Shown here: piece by piece, positions 53,585 through 62,523 of the stretch
Numbering within the stretch: the first letter of the stretch is position 1
How the letters are laid out: every line of letters starts with the position of its first letter
The notes under the pieces: model-generated
What the model saw: the letters and a program-made list of their open reading frames with translations, nothing else
Told to the model about the DNA's origin: nothing
Databases searched by the model: none
Assembly (NCBI GenBank): GCA_900112325.1
Contig: FOLJ01000003.1
Coordinates: forward strand, 124,001 to 188,000
DNA from: Micromonospora sediminimaris
GTDB lineage: Bacteria; Actinomycetota; Actinomycetes; Mycobacteriales; Micromonosporaceae
DNA length: 64,000 bases
Direction of reading: 5' to 3'
Made by a program: the position numbers and the translations under genes

Positions 53585-54385
53585 ATGTCGCTTGTCGATG
53601 CTGATCTCGCGATCCGGGCGGCGCAGGCCGGCGCCGAGGTGGTGCGCTCGCACCACGGCACAGCGGTGGCCCGGTTCGCGAAGTCGGGTGGGGATTTCGC
53701 CACCACCGCCGACGTTGAGGCGGAGCAGGCGATCCTCGGCGTGCTGCGGTCCGCGCGACCCGACGACGCCGTGCTGGCCGAGGAGAGCGGACGCAGCGGC
53801 TCAGGCGGGAACGGGCGCGTCTGGCTTGTCGATCCGCTCTGCGGGACGCTCAACTTTGCCGTACACACCACGCTGGTCTCGGTAAACGTGGCCCTGCGGG
53901 TCGGCGCGCAGGTCGTGGTGGCGGCCGCCGTGGACCCGTTCACCCAGGAGGTCTTCTGGACCGACGGCACCGACGCCCGGGTGCGGCACGCCGGTGCCGA
54001 CGAGCAACTCACGCCTTCGGCGGCCTCCGGGCTGGTGGACGTCAATCTCGATCCGCCATACCCGAACGAGCGGGTGTTCCGGGCCGTCCGGCTGTTGGCT
54101 CACGGAAGGTTCGTCGAGCGATTCCGGCCCCGGGTCGTGTCGACCACGTTGGCACTGACCTGGGTCGCGGCCGGTCGGCGCGCCGCGTACGTCACCGATG
54201 GCCGACTGCGCGACAACGTGCACTTCGCGGCCGGCATCGCGCTCTGCGAGGCGGCCGGCTGCGTGGTGACCGGGCTCGACGGCCAACCCTGGGCCAGCGG
54301 CCTGGGCGGGCTCGTCGCGGCGGCCGACGCGCCTACGCACGCCGACCTGTTGACGCTGATCGCGGAGCAGGGGGAGTCGGCGTAA
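53585..54385 (+). CDS. Inositol-monophosphatase-like protein with altered metal ligands
   Basis: A 266-residue protein of the IMPase fold: E66-E67 (LAEESG) and D83 are kept, but the DPxDGTxNF signature reads DPLCGTLNF with Cys86 for the second Asp, and the WDxAAG motif reads VHFAAG with His213 for the Asp. Both lost residues bind catalytic metal in known IMPases. The fold is well supported; phosphatase activity is therefore doubtful and the protein may have another role. It begins after a terminator and converges on a VOC gene. Confidence 0.82.
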   Translation: MSLVDADLAIRAAQAGAEVVRSHHGTAVARFAKSGGDFATTADVEAEQAILGVLRSARPDDAVLAEESGRSGSGGNGRVWLVDPLCGTLNFAVHTTLVSVNVALRVGAQVVVAAAVDPFTQEVFWTDGTDARVRHAGADEQLTPSAASGLVDVNLDPPYPNERVFRAVRLLAHGRFVERFRPRVVSTTLALTWVAAGRRAAYVTDGRLRDNVHFAAGIALCEAAGCVVTGLDGQPWASGLGGLVAAADAPTHADLLTLIAEQGESA

Positions 54386-54396
54386 GGCCGGCCCGG

Positions 54397-54858
54397 TCAG
54401 TCGAGGCAGAACTCGTTGCCCTCGGGATCGGTCAGCACGATGAAGCCGGCCTCAAGTGGCGGCGCGGGCTCGACCCGGCGCACCTGCGTGGCGCCCAACG
54501 CGACAAGCCGATCAGACTCGGCCTGTAAGGCTGCCATTCGTTCCGCTCCGGTCAGCCCGGGCGCGGCCCGCACGTCGAGGTGCACCCGGTTCTTGACGAT
54601 CTTGTCCTCCGGCACCTGTTGGAAGAACAGCCGTGGGCCGTGCCCTTCCGGGTCCTCAATGGCCGACCTGGTGTTGCGCTGCTCCGGCGGTACGCCGATC
54701 CGGGCGAGGAAGTCGTCCCACGCGGCCAGCGGGTCGGCGCCCTCGGGAAGGTCGACGCCGGGCGGGCCGGGGTGTACGTAGCCCAGTGCGTCCCGCCAGA
54801 ACGTCGACAGCGCTGTCGGGTCGTGGGCGTCGAAGGTGACCTGGATGTGGCGGCTCAT
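54397..54858 (-). CDS. VOC-family (glyoxalase-like) protein
   Basis: A 153-residue protein with paired beta-alpha-beta-beta-beta modules (residues ~1-80 and 85-153), starting MSRHIQVTFDAHDPTALSTF and ending FIVLTDPEGNEFCLD. It belongs to the glyoxalase/bleomycin-resistance superfamily; activity unknown. ATG at 54858 follows a GGAG site; an upstream in-frame ATG adds a non-homologous 19 residues and is rejected. Confidence 0.85.
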   Translation of the reverse strand: MSRHIQVTFDAHDPTALSTFWRDALGYVHPGPPGVDLPEGADPLAAWDDFLARIGVPPEQRNTRSAIEDPEGHGPRLFFQQVPEDKIVKNRVHLDVRAAPGLTGAERMAALQAESDRLVALGATQVRRVEPAPPLEAGFIVLTDPEGNEFCLD

Positions 54859-55203
54859 CGCGTTGCTCCATTCCGTTCGCGTTCCGGCAGTCACCCTGCC
54901 AGGCAGGGCCGACAATTCGGTGCGCGACCGTGGTGGGCGGGCGATGACGCTGGCGGCTCAGATTCTCCTGATCGCGTCCGCAACAAGCTAGCAATCTCAG
55001 CGACATCGATGTTAGCGTTCGCATCTAGCGTCCTCACGCCCGGACGAACAACGGTGGTTATGCCGATGTGATCGCCAACATCGGTGGCCGAGGTTCCCGC
55101 TCGTGGCGGTCACGCGCCGGGTCCGTTTGGCCGGCCGTGAGGTGCGGGGCGGTGGTGTCCGCGCTGGCGGGTCGCCAGCCCCCGGTGGGCTGGAGTGCTG
55201 CTC

Positions 55204-55218
55204 ATTGATGCAATCAAT
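55204..55218. promoter_or_regulatory. Palindrome ATTGAT-GCA-ATCAAT
   Basis: Perfect 6-base arms around GCA, abutting the first CTGATGTCT site; AT-rich for this genome. It is a likely protein-binding site. Confidence 0.5.
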
Positions 55219-55230
55219 CTGATGTCTAAG
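55218..55230 (+). promoter_or_regulatory. Fucose-locus motif, site B
   Basis: TCTGATGTCTAAG, 13 bases identical to 55304-55316. Confidence 0.6.
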
Positions 55231-55274
55231 ACGATCCGACCTCACCGCCGCCGGGTTTCGCGCGATCCTGGACG

Positions 55275-55304
55275 TTGACGTCACATGTCTGCAAGCTCTA
55301 ACGT
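55275..55304 (+). promoter_or_regulatory. Promoter of the fucose importer operon
   Basis: TTGACG (55275-55280), 18-base spacer, TAACGT (55299-55304). The motif site at 55302-55313 overlaps its -10 box and start point, as expected for repression. Confidence 0.5.
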
Positions 55305-55313
55305 CTGATGTCT
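55302..55313 (+). promoter_or_regulatory. Fucose-locus motif, site C
   Basis: CGTCTGATGTCT, the reference copy, overlapping the promoter of the importer operon. Confidence 0.65.
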
Positions 55314-55362
55314 AAGTCACGTGAACTCCACCACCCCGCCACCGTGCCTTGGAGGGATCGCC

Positions 55363-55518
55363 ATGTCCCGCACTCCGTTCCTTTGGGCCGTTGCTCGGCC
55401 GGGCCGCCACCGCGGGCCCGTCCGACTGCCTCGGCAACTGCGGACCAGTGACGGCGCGGCGGATTACCAGGCGCCCGGCGACGGCGGCGATCTGGGGTGG
55501 ACCATCGCCACCCCATGA
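55363..55518 (+). CDS. Possible 51-residue leader ORF
   Basis: ATG at 55363 follows GGAGGG by six bases, about 50 bases downstream of the predicted promoter, and encodes a basic 51-residue peptide ending TIATP. It ends 97 bases before the binding-protein gene. No family is recognised. The good ribosome site makes it more than a random frame, but it may only be a leader peptide. Confidence 0.35.
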   Translation: MSRTPFLWAVARPGRHRGPVRLPRQLRTSDGAADYQAPGDGGDLGWTIATP

Positions 55519-55615
55519 ACCCTTCGCACATCACGTCCGACACGCGCGTTGCCGCGACCGGACCCCGGTCGCGACGACGCACCTGCGGTGACGTCCCGGA
55601 TATGGAGGAACGACA

Positions 55616-56680
55616 ATGAGAAACAGGGCATTGACGAGCGTGGGGCTGACGCTGCTGCTCGGCGTGTCGGCCTCCCTGGCGGCCTGCGGTGACGGCGCGG
55701 CCGACGGGACCGGATCGGGCGGCTCGCAGGTCATCGGGGTTGACTACCCCCGCTCCGACACGGACTTCTGGAACTCCTACATCAAGTACGTCCCGCAGTT
55801 CGCCGACGAGTTGGGCGTCGAGGTCAAGACGACGAACTCGCAGAACGACATCGCCAACCTGATCTCGAACACCCAGACCTTCATCAGCCAGGGCGTCAAG
55901 GGTGTGGTGATGGCGCCGCAGGACACCGCCGCCATCGCGCCGACCCTGTCCCAACTGGACAGCAAGAAGATCCCGGTGGTCACCATCGACACCCGGCCGG
56001 ACACCGGCAACGTGTTCATGGTCGTCCGAGCCGACAACCGCGCCTACGGCATCAAGGCGTGTCAGTTCCTCGGCACCAAACTCGGGGGCAAGGGCAAGGT
56101 CGTGATGCTCCAGGGTGGCCTCGACTCGATCAACGGTCGGGACCGTACCGAGGCGTTCAACGAGTGCATGCAGCAACAGTTCCCGGACATCACCGTCTTC
56201 GGCGAGGCCACCGACTGGAAGGCCGACGTGGCGGCGTCGAAGCTCCAGACCCGCTTCGCGTCGGACCCGGACATCAAGGGCATCTACATGCAGTCCTCGT
56301 TCGCCCTGTCCGGGACCCTTCAGATCCTCAAGCAGCGCGGTCTCCAGGTACCGCCGAGCGATGCGAAGCACGTCTTCGTGGTCTCCAACGACGGCATTCC
56401 CGAGGAGCTGAAGAACATCGGCGAAGGGCTGATCGACGCCACGGTCAGCCAGCCGGCCGACCTCTACGCCAAGTACGGCCTGGAGTACGTGCAGGCGGCG
56501 ATCGAGGGCAAGACGTTCCAGCCTGGCCCGACCGAGCACGGCAGCAACATCATCCAGGTGCGCGACGGCCTGCTGGAGGACCAACTGCCGGCGCCACTGG
56601 TGACGCTTGACGGTGCGCCGATCGCGGGGGAACCCACCCTCAAGTTCGACGACCCGTCCCTGTGGGGCAACAACGCATGA
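55616..56680 (+). CDS. Sugar ABC transporter substrate-binding lipoprotein (RbsB type, probable L-fucose)
   Basis: A 354-residue lipoprotein (lipobox Cys24, SLAACGDG) of the family-2 sugar-binding class: PVVTIDTRPDTGNVFMVVRA and SNDGIPEELKNIGEGLIDAT are ribose/galactose-type signatures. L-fucose (or L-rhamnose) as substrate is inferred from the catabolic genes downstream. ATG at 55616 follows GGAGG. It overlaps the ATPase gene by 4 bp (ATGA). Confidence 0.9.
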   Translation: MRNRALTSVGLTLLLGVSASLAACGDGAADGTGSGGSQVIGVDYPRSDTDFWNSYIKYVPQFADELGVEVKTTNSQNDIANLISNTQTFISQGVKGVVMAPQDTAAIAPTLSQLDSKKIPVVTIDTRPDTGNVFMVVRADNRAYGIKACQFLGTKLGGKGKVVMLQGGLDSINGRDRTEAFNECMQQQFPDITVFGEATDWKADVAASKLQTRFASDPDIKGIYMQSSFALSGTLQILKQRGLQVPPSDAKHVFVVSNDGIPEELKNIGEGLIDATVSQPADLYAKYGLEYVQAAIEGKTFQPGPTEHGSNIIQVRDGLLEDQLPAPLVTLDGAPIAGEPTLKFDDPSLWGNNA

Positions 56681-58218
56681 GCGTCACCCCGAGTGGGTCG
56701 ACCGACGGGCTGGGCGATGCCGGCCAGCCCGTCGTCGAGGCCGTGCGCATCACCAAACGATTCGGGTCGACGGTGGCGCTGGCCGACGCGGGGATCGTGG
56801 TCCGCCGCGGCGAGACCCACGCCCTGGTCGGGCGCAACGGCGCCGGCAAGTCCACCCTGGTCAGCATTCTCACCGGCTTGCAGGCGGCCGACGACGGCGC
56901 GGTGGCCTTCGACGGGCGTCCGGCGCCGCCGCTCGGCGACCGCGACGCCTGGCGCAAGCAGGTGGCCTGTGTCTACCAGAAGTCCACGATCATCGGCAGC
57001 CTCACCGTGGCGGAGAACCTCTTCCTCAACCGGCACGCCCGCGGTCGGGCCGGGTTGATCCGCTGGTCGCGGCTGCGTCGCGCGGCCGAGCACTTGCTGG
57101 CGGAATGGTCGGTGGAGGTCGACGTGCGCCAGCCCGCGTCGACGCTCTCCGTCGAGCAGCGGCAGTTCGTCGAGATCGCCCGGGCGCTCTCCTTCGGTGC
57201 TCGGTTCATCATCCTCGACGAGCCGACCGCCCAGCTCGACGGGGCTGGCATCAATCGGCTGTTCGCCCGGATCCGGCAGCTGCGGGCGCAGGGCGTGACC
57301 TTCCTGTTCATCAGCCATCACCTTCAGGAAATCTACGAGATCTGCGACCAGGTGACGGTCTTCCGCGATGCCCGGCACATCGTGACCGCCCCGGTGGCGC
57401 AGCTGAGCCGACCCGCACTGGTGGCCGCGATGACCGGCGAGGACGTGACCATGCCCGAGGCCGACCACCGGCCGCTGCTCGCCGACGCGCCGCTGCTGCT
57501 CGCCGTACGCGATCTGGTCACCAGCTCCGGCGCCGAGCTGTCCGTCGAGGTCCAAGCGGGCGAGGTGGTCGGCCTGGCGGGCGGCGGTGGCAGCGGCAAG
57601 GTCGAGGTGGCCGAAGCGATCGTCGGCCTGGCCCGGCCAGCGGACGGGACGGTGGTTGTCGACGGGCGTGCGCTGCGGCCCGGCAGCGTGCCCGACGCCC
57701 TGGACGCGGGTGTCGGGCTGGTGCCGCAGGACCGGCACCGCGAAGGGCTGGTGCCGCTGCTGTCCATCGCCGAGAACGTCACCATGACCGTGCCGCATCG
57801 GATCGGCCGGCGGGGCCTCATCTCGCCGGCCCGGCGTGACGCCCTGGCCCGGGACACCATCACCGACCTGGCGATCAAGGCCGCCGGGCCGCAGGTACCG
57901 GTCGCCGAGCTGTCCGGGGGCAACCAGCAGAAGGTGGTGATGGGTCGGGCACTGGCCAGCGATCCGAAGCTGCTGGTGCTGATCACCCCGACCGCCGGGG
58001 TGGACGTGCGCTCCAAACAGACCCTGCTCGGTGTCGTCGAGGAGGTACGCCGTCGCGGTACCAGCGTGCTTGTCGTCTCCGACGAACTCGACGACCTACG
58101 GATCTGTGATCGCGTACTGGTGATGTTCCAGGGGCGGGTGGTCCGCGAGATGGCCCACGGCTGGAGCGACAACGAGCTGGTAGCCGCCATGGAAGGGGTG
58201 GATCTCCACCATGTCTGA
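56677..58218 (+). CDS. Sugar ABC transporter ATPase, double domain (RbsA type)
   Basis: A 513-residue tandem ATPase. Domain 1: Walker A GRNGAGKST, an unusual LSVEQRQFVEIARAL in place of LSGGQ, and Walker B IILDEPTAQLD. Domain 2: a divergent P-loop GGGGSGKVEVAEA and signature LSGGNQQKVVMGRAL, but Walker B LLVLITPTAGVD lacks the usual Asp-Glu pair. Degenerate second sites are common in RbsA/MglA. It overlaps the binding protein (ATGA) and the permease (8 bases). Confidence 0.9.
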   Translation: MSVTPSGSTDGLGDAGQPVVEAVRITKRFGSTVALADAGIVVRRGETHALVGRNGAGKSTLVSILTGLQAADDGAVAFDGRPAPPLGDRDAWRKQVACVYQKSTIIGSLTVAENLFLNRHARGRAGLIRWSRLRRAAEHLLAEWSVEVDVRQPASTLSVEQRQFVEIARALSFGARFIILDEPTAQLDGAGINRLFARIRQLRAQGVTFLFISHHLQEIYEICDQVTVFRDARHIVTAPVAQLSRPALVAAMTGEDVTMPEADHRPLLADAPLLLAVRDLVTSSGAELSVEVQAGEVVGLAGGGGSGKVEVAEAIVGLARPADGTVVVDGRALRPGSVPDALDAGVGLVPQDRHREGLVPLLSIAENVTMTVPHRIGRRGLISPARRDALARDTITDLAIKAAGPQVPVAELSGGNQQKVVMGRALASDPKLLVLITPTAGVDVRSKQTLLGVVEEVRRRGTSVLVVSDELDDLRICDRVLVMFQGRVVREMAHGWSDNELVAAMEGVDLHHV

Positions 58219-59251
58219 GACGCTCTCCACCACCGCGCGGCCGGCCGAAACGCCACCACCACCCCGGGCCGCCGCATCACGGAGCCTGGCCATCGCCCGG
58301 CTACGGGACCTGGCGCTGGTGCCGGCGATCATCGCGGTCGCGATCGTCGGGTCCATCGTCAGCCCGGTCTTCCTCAGCACCGACAACATCATCAACGTGC
58401 TGCAGAGCATGTCGGAGATCGCGATCGTGGTCCTCGCCCAGACCATCGTGCTGATCACCGGCAAGATGGACCTGTCGCTGGAGTCCACCTTCGGCCTCGC
58501 CCCGGGTATCGCCGCCTGGCTGGTGGTGGACCCCGCGTTGACCCGGGGTCTCGGCCTCGACGTGCTACCGGACGCCTGGGCGGTCCCGGTCGTGCTGCTC
58601 GTCGGCGCTCTCGTCGGCGCCTTCAACGGGCTGCTCATCGTCCGCTTCGGCCTCAACGGCTTCGTCGTCACGCTGGGCATGCTGATCGTCCTGCGCGGCC
58701 TGCTCACCGGCATCTCCGGTGGTCAGACCTTCTTCATGCTGCCTGAGTCGATGACCTATCTCGGCTCCGCCACCTGGGTCGGCGTGCCGGCCTCGATCTG
58801 GCTGTCGCTGCTGCTGTTCGCCGCCGGGATCGTCGTTCTCGGTTACACCCGGGCGGGTCGGGCGTTGTACGCGATCGGCGGCAACGCCGACGCGGCCCGG
58901 GCGGCGGGTATCCGTACCGACCGGGTGCTCTGGTTGACGCTCATCGTGGCCAGTGTGCTCGCGGCGCTCGCCGGTCTGCTGATCAGCGGCCGGCTTGCGG
59001 CGGTGCCGTCGGCCCAGGGCAGCGGCGCCATCTTCCAGGTCTTCGCGGCGGCGGTGATCGGCGGCGTCAGCCTCAACGGCGGTAAGGGCAGCGTCTTCGG
59101 CGCCTTCACCGGAGTCCTGCTGCTGTTCATGATCATAAACGTGTTGACCCTGGCCGGGGTGCCTGCGCAGTGGACGAACTTCCTCAACGGCACCGTCATC
59201 CTGGTGGCCCTGGTGGTCTCCCGCATCACCGGAGGCAAGGCGCAGACGTGA
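58211..59251 (+). CDS. Sugar ABC transporter permease (RbsC type)
   Basis: A 346-residue membrane protein with about 10 helices. The N-terminal ~35 residues are cytoplasmic; [20 protein letters not shown] and the [20 protein letters not shown] loop are those of ribose-type permeases. ATG at 58211 overlaps the ATPase end by eight bases, so all three subunits are co-translated. Confidence 0.92.
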   Translation: MSETLSTTARPAETPPPPRAAASRSLAIARLRDLALVPAIIAVAIVGSIVSPVFLSTDNIINVLQSMSEIAIVVLAQTIVLITGKMDLSLESTFGLAPGIAAWLVVDPALTRGLGLDVLPDAWAVPVVLLVGALVGAFNGLLIVRFGLNGFVVTLGMLIVLRGLLTGISGGQTFFMLPESMTYLGSATWVGVPASIWLSLLLFAAGIVVLGYTRAGRALYAIGGNADAARAAGIRTDRVLWLTLIVASVLAALAGLLISGRLAAVPSAQGSGAIFQVFAAAVIGGVSLNGGKGSVFGAFTGVLLLFMIINVLTLAGVPAQWTNFLNGTVILVALVVSRITGGKAQT

Positions 59252-59327
59252 GGCGGCCCGCCCGTCGGCCGGGCCCAACGCGAGGCAGGAAACCAGGCCC
59301 ACCTGCTCGACCCCTCAGGAGTTACTG

Positions 59328-60653
59328 GTGAGTGAGCGCATCTCGTCCGTAGAGACCATCGACGTACGGTTCCCCACCTCCCGGCATCGCGACGGGTCGG
59401 ACGCGATGAACCCGTTCCCCGACTACTCCGCCGCGTACGTGGTGCTGCGCACCTCAGCCGATGCCGAGGGACACGGGCTGGTCTTCACCGTGGGCCGGGG
59501 CACCGACCTCCAGGTCGCGGCGGTGCAGGCACTCGCCCCGATGGTGGTCGGCCAGCCGGTCGACGAGCTGGTCGCCGATCCGGGGGCACTGGCCCGCCGG
59601 CTCGTCGGCGACAGCCAGATCCGCTGGCTCGGGCCGGAGAAGGGGGTCGTGCACATGGCCGCCGGCGGTCTGGTCAACGCGGTGTGGGACCTCGCGGCCC
59701 GGCGGGCGGAGAAGCCACTGTGGCAGCTGCTCGCCAACCTCACCCCGGAGCAACTGGTCGCCCAGGTCGACTTCCGCTACCTGCGCGACGCCCTCACCGA
59801 GGACGAGGCGGCGGCGTTGCTGCGAGCCGCCGAGGGTGGGCGGGCCGAGCGCGAGCGGCGGCTACGGGCCGAGGGCTACCCGGCGTACACCACCACCCCC
59901 GGCTGGCTGGGCTACGACGACGAGAAGCTGGCCCGGCTCTGCCGGGAGGCGGTCGCGGCCGGCTACCGGCTGATCAAGCTCAAGGTGGGCGGGAACCTGA
60001 CCGACGACATCCGCCGGATGGGCATCGCGCGACGGGCTGTCGGCCCGGACATCCGGATCGCTGTCGACGCGAACCAGATCTGGGGTGTGCCCGAGGCGAT
60101 CCGCTGGATGCGGGAGCTGGCCGAGTTCGACCCGTACTGGATCGAGGAGCCGACCTCGCCGGACGACGTGCTCGGGCACGGTGCCGTCCGCAAGGCGCTC
60201 GCCCCGGTCAAGGTGGCCACCGGCGAGCACGTGCACAACGCGGTCATGTTCAAGCAGCTGCTCCAGGCCGACGCCGTCGACGTGGTGCAGATCGACGCCT
60301 GCCGGGTGGCCGGCGTCAACGAGAACCTGGCGATCCTGCTGCTCGCCGCGAAGTTCGGGGTGCCGGTCTGCCCGCACGCCGGGGGAGTGGGACTGTGCGA
60401 GCTGGTGCAGCACCTGGCCATGTTCGACTTCGTCGCGCTCAGCGGCAGCACCGAGAACCGGGCCATCGAGTACGTCGATCACCTGCACGAGCACTTCGTC
60501 GATCCGGTACGCGTCAGTGGCGGACGTTACCTCGCGCCCGACGCGCCCGGCATGAGCGCCCGGATCCTGCCCGACTCGTTGGCGCAGTACCGCTTCCCGG
60601 GCGGCCCGGCGTGGGCGGACGCGTCGGTCATGGCGGGAGCACGGCAGACATGA
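59328..60653 (+). CDS. fucD: L-fuconate dehydratase
   Basis: Enolase-superfamily enzyme converting L-fuconate to 2-keto-3-deoxy-L-fuconate. The 441 residues are full length, with the family-specific start [20 protein letters not shown]; base K219 in the KxK motif (LIKLKVGG), metal ligands D247 (VDANQ), E273/E274 (IEEP) and E300 (TGEH), and H350 (CPHAGG). The motif set closely follows characterised fuconate dehydratases. GTG at 59328 has AGGAG at six bases. It probably belongs to the importer transcript. Confidence 0.93.
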   Translation: MSERISSVETIDVRFPTSRHRDGSDAMNPFPDYSAAYVVLRTSADAEGHGLVFTVGRGTDLQVAAVQALAPMVVGQPVDELVADPGALARRLVGDSQIRWLGPEKGVVHMAAGGLVNAVWDLAARRAEKPLWQLLANLTPEQLVAQVDFRYLRDALTEDEAAALLRAAEGGRAERERRLRAEGYPAYTTTPGWLGYDDEKLARLCREAVAAGYRLIKLKVGGNLTDDIRRMGIARRAVGPDIRIAVDANQIWGVPEAIRWMRELAEFDPYWIEEPTSPDDVLGHGAVRKALAPVKVATGEHVHNAVMFKQLLQADAVDVVQIDACRVAGVNENLAILLLAAKFGVPVCPHAGGVGLCELVQHLAMFDFVALSGSTENRAIEYVDHLHEHFVDPVRVSGGRYLAPDAPGMSARILPDSLAQYRFPGGPAWADASVMAGARQT

Positions 60654-60758
60654 TCAGTGTTGCGGCCGGGCGGTACGGCACCGTACTGGTGCGGGGCGGC
60701 CGCTGCCGTCCCGACGAGGCCGCCGAGTTCCTCGGCCACGCCGCCGTCCGGCGTGGGT

Positions 60759-60770
60759 CGTCTGATGTCT
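60759..60770 (+). promoter_or_regulatory. Fucose-locus motif, site D
   Basis: CGTCTGATGTCT, identical to site C, but in the 281-base gap between two convergent genes (no promoter evident beside it). The rest of this gap shows no supported gene. Confidence 0.5.
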
Positions 60771-60934
60771 GGCTCGACTCAGTCGGTCCGCCCGATCCGA
60801 TCCGGCTGACCGCGGGTTCTCGGACACCGCCGACAAGGCAGACCCGGCGGGGCGTGCCGGCGGCCGGCCTCCGCCCCGGTCCGGACGACCGTCGGAGCGA
60901 TTCCGACAGACCCCCGGTCCGCGCCGGGCGGTGT

Positions 60935-61630
60935 CTACCCGTCCGCCGACGTCGCGGCGAGCACGGTGCGCAGCCACGCCTCGGAGGTGTTGACGTGCAG
61001 CAGGGCGCTGGCCTGTGCCAGCAACTGGTCACGCGCGCGCAGCGCGAGGTAGATCGTGTGGTGCTCCTCGATGGTCTGGTGCGCCGCGTTGCCCTCTATC
61101 AACCCGCGCCACACCCGGGCCCGCAGCGTACGGCCGGAGAGCCCGTCCAGCAGCGAGGTGAGGGTCTCGTTGCCGGTCGTGGCGACGACGGTGTGGTGGA
61201 ACGCGGTGTCGAACTGGATCAGCTTCTCGGCGTCGTCGGCCGCCGCGCGCATGTCCTCCAGGATCCGGCCCAGCTCGTCGAGGTCGGCGTCGGTCATCCG
61301 CAACGCCGCCAGGCCGGTCGCCATCGGCTCCAGCATCCGGCGTACCTCCATGACCTCCAGGAGGGTGTCGTCACGCAGCAACTCCACCGCGACGCCGAGC
61401 CCTTGCAGCAACAGCCGGGGGGCGAGGCTTGTCACGTACGTCCCGTCGCCGCGTCGCACGTCGAGCACCCGAGCCGATTCGAGCACCTTCACCGCTTCCC
61501 GGACGCCACTTCGGGAGAGCCCCATCTGGGCGGCCAGTTGCGGCTCCGGTGGCAACCGCGTCCCCGGGGGCAGCTCACCGCTCTGGATCATGCTCCGGAT
61601 CTTCGCGATCGCGTCGTCGGTAAGTGCCAT
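60935..61630 (-). CDS. FadR-type GntR regulator of the fucose locus
   Basis: A 231-residue regulator: GntR winged helix (residues ~6-70; SMIQSGELPPGTRLPPEPQL, LSRSGVREAVKVLESARVL, RRGDGTYV) and an all-helical FCD domain (~95-225, with the metal-binding pattern D...H in FDTAFHHTVV and a later EEHHTIY). FadR-subfamily members of sugar-acid loci sense the pathway acid. ATG at 61630 is the start; upstream in-frame codons lack family similarity. It is divergent from the mutarotase gene and shares a motif site with it. Confidence 0.9.
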   Translation of the reverse strand: MALTDDAIAKIRSMIQSGELPPGTRLPPEPQLAAQMGLSRSGVREAVKVLESARVLDVRRGDGTYVTSLAPRLLLQGLGVAVELLRDDTLLEVMEVRRMLEPMATGLAALRMTDADLDELGRILEDMRAAADDAEKLIQFDTAFHHTVVATTGNETLTSLLDGLSGRTLRARVWRGLIEGNAAHQTIEEHHTIYLALRARDQLLAQASALLHVNTSEAWLRTVLAATSADG

Positions 61631-61713
61631 GCGCGCCCCCTTCGGACGGGTCAGCCGGACGCCGGCCTGCACCCGATGCCCGTGAGGGGCGCCGGCGACC
61701 CCCACCACTATAG

Positions 61714-61725
61714 AGACATCGGACG
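61714..61725 (-). promoter_or_regulatory. Fucose-locus motif, site E
   Basis: Read on the minus strand, CGTCCGATGTCT: 11 of 12 bases of site C. It lies in the gap between the divergent regulator and mutarotase genes, overlapping a TATAGA -10-like box (61709-61714). Confidence 0.6.
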
Positions 61726-61799
61726 TTTGTCGGCGACGCTGCTCGCTCGCGGTGCGGCTGCCGGGACCAGGATCAACCGACCTCGCCGGAGGATGTGAC

Positions 61800-62135
61800 G
61801 TGCGACGTTACGGCATGGTGATCCGGCTCAGGCCGGAGCACCGGGAAACCTACCTGCGGCTGCACGCCGCGGTCTGGCCCGCTGTAGAGCAGACGCTGCG
61901 CGAGAGGAACATCCGCAACTTCACCATCTTCCTCCACGGCGACCTGTTGTTCGGCTACTACGAGTACGTCGGCGACGATCACGACGCGGACCAGCGTCGG
62001 ATGGCCGACGACCCGCAGACGCAGGCGTGGTGGAAGCTGACCGACCCCTGCCAGGAGTCTCTCGCCGAACCCGGATCGGGGCACTGGTGGGCCCCGATGC
62101 AGGAGATCTGGCACCTGACCGAGGAGGTGCCCTGA
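61800..62135 (+). CDS. rhaM: L-rhamnose/L-fucose mutarotase
   Basis: A 111-residue RhaM/FucU-like protein that interconverts sugar anomers, speeding entry to the pathway. The RhaM signature is the start RYGMVIRLRPEHRETYLRLH (His as acid/base), NFTIFLHGDLLFGYYEY, and the WWKLTDPCQES end. GTG at 61800 lies seven bases after GGAGG; the ATG at 61752 adds a non-homologous 16 residues. It is divergent from the regulator. Confidence 0.9.
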   Translation: MRRYGMVIRLRPEHRETYLRLHAAVWPAVEQTLRERNIRNFTIFLHGDLLFGYYEYVGDDHDADQRRMADDPQTQAWWKLTDPCQESLAEPGSGHWWAPMQEIWHLTEEVP

Positions 62136-62523
62136 CCTGTCCGACCGGAACACCCCTGACTGGTGGGCGGCTGTCCTGCTCACCGTGTCGCCTGAGCGCG
62201 TCGCGACGGACCGGCGCTGACGCCGATCCGACCGGCAGCTCATCTGATGAATATGGCTAGTCGAGCTTCCCGTTCGGTGTGTGCTCCGGTCTACCCGGGC
62301 GGCCGACGGGAGCGGGGTCACCCTGCCCACAGGCCGTAGAACACCTGGTGGAAGCGGCATCGACCGCTTGGCGAATGCGTCGTTCCGATGCCTGGATCGA
62401 CCGTTGCCTATCGGCTTGCTCGGCGGTAACCTACGCGAAACACATCAGACGTCTGGGCCGTTCTGGGTCTGCCGGCGATCAGTGAGGCTTCGCATGGCCG
62501 GATCGGTCTCGGTTGGAGGATCG
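62136..62523. other. Intergenic region upstream of the GH95 gene, 388 bases
   Basis: It carries motif site F and the presumed GH95 promoter. No coding sequence is supported in it; the rest shows nothing specific. Confidence 0.5.
62440..62451 (-). promoter_or_regulatory. Fucose-locus motif, site F
   Basis: Minus-strand reading CGTCTGATGTGT: 11 of 12 bases of site C, 72 bases before the GH95 start. Confidence 0.6.

Larger units (their letters stand above)
54859..55615. other. Long intergenic region upstream of the fucose importer
   Basis: 757 bases. The first ~340 show nothing clear. From 55204 on there are a palindrome, two motif sites, a promoter, a possible small ORF and a hairpin (9-base arms, 55553-55561 and 55565-55573), so the right half is a complex control region for the importer. 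Confidence 0.55.

Noticed and set aside
60650..60934. Open frame starting on the ATGA of the fuconate dehydratase stop
   Set aside because: The frame stays open simply because it runs antisense into the regulator; after about 60 residues it becomes low-complexity, and no family was recognised.
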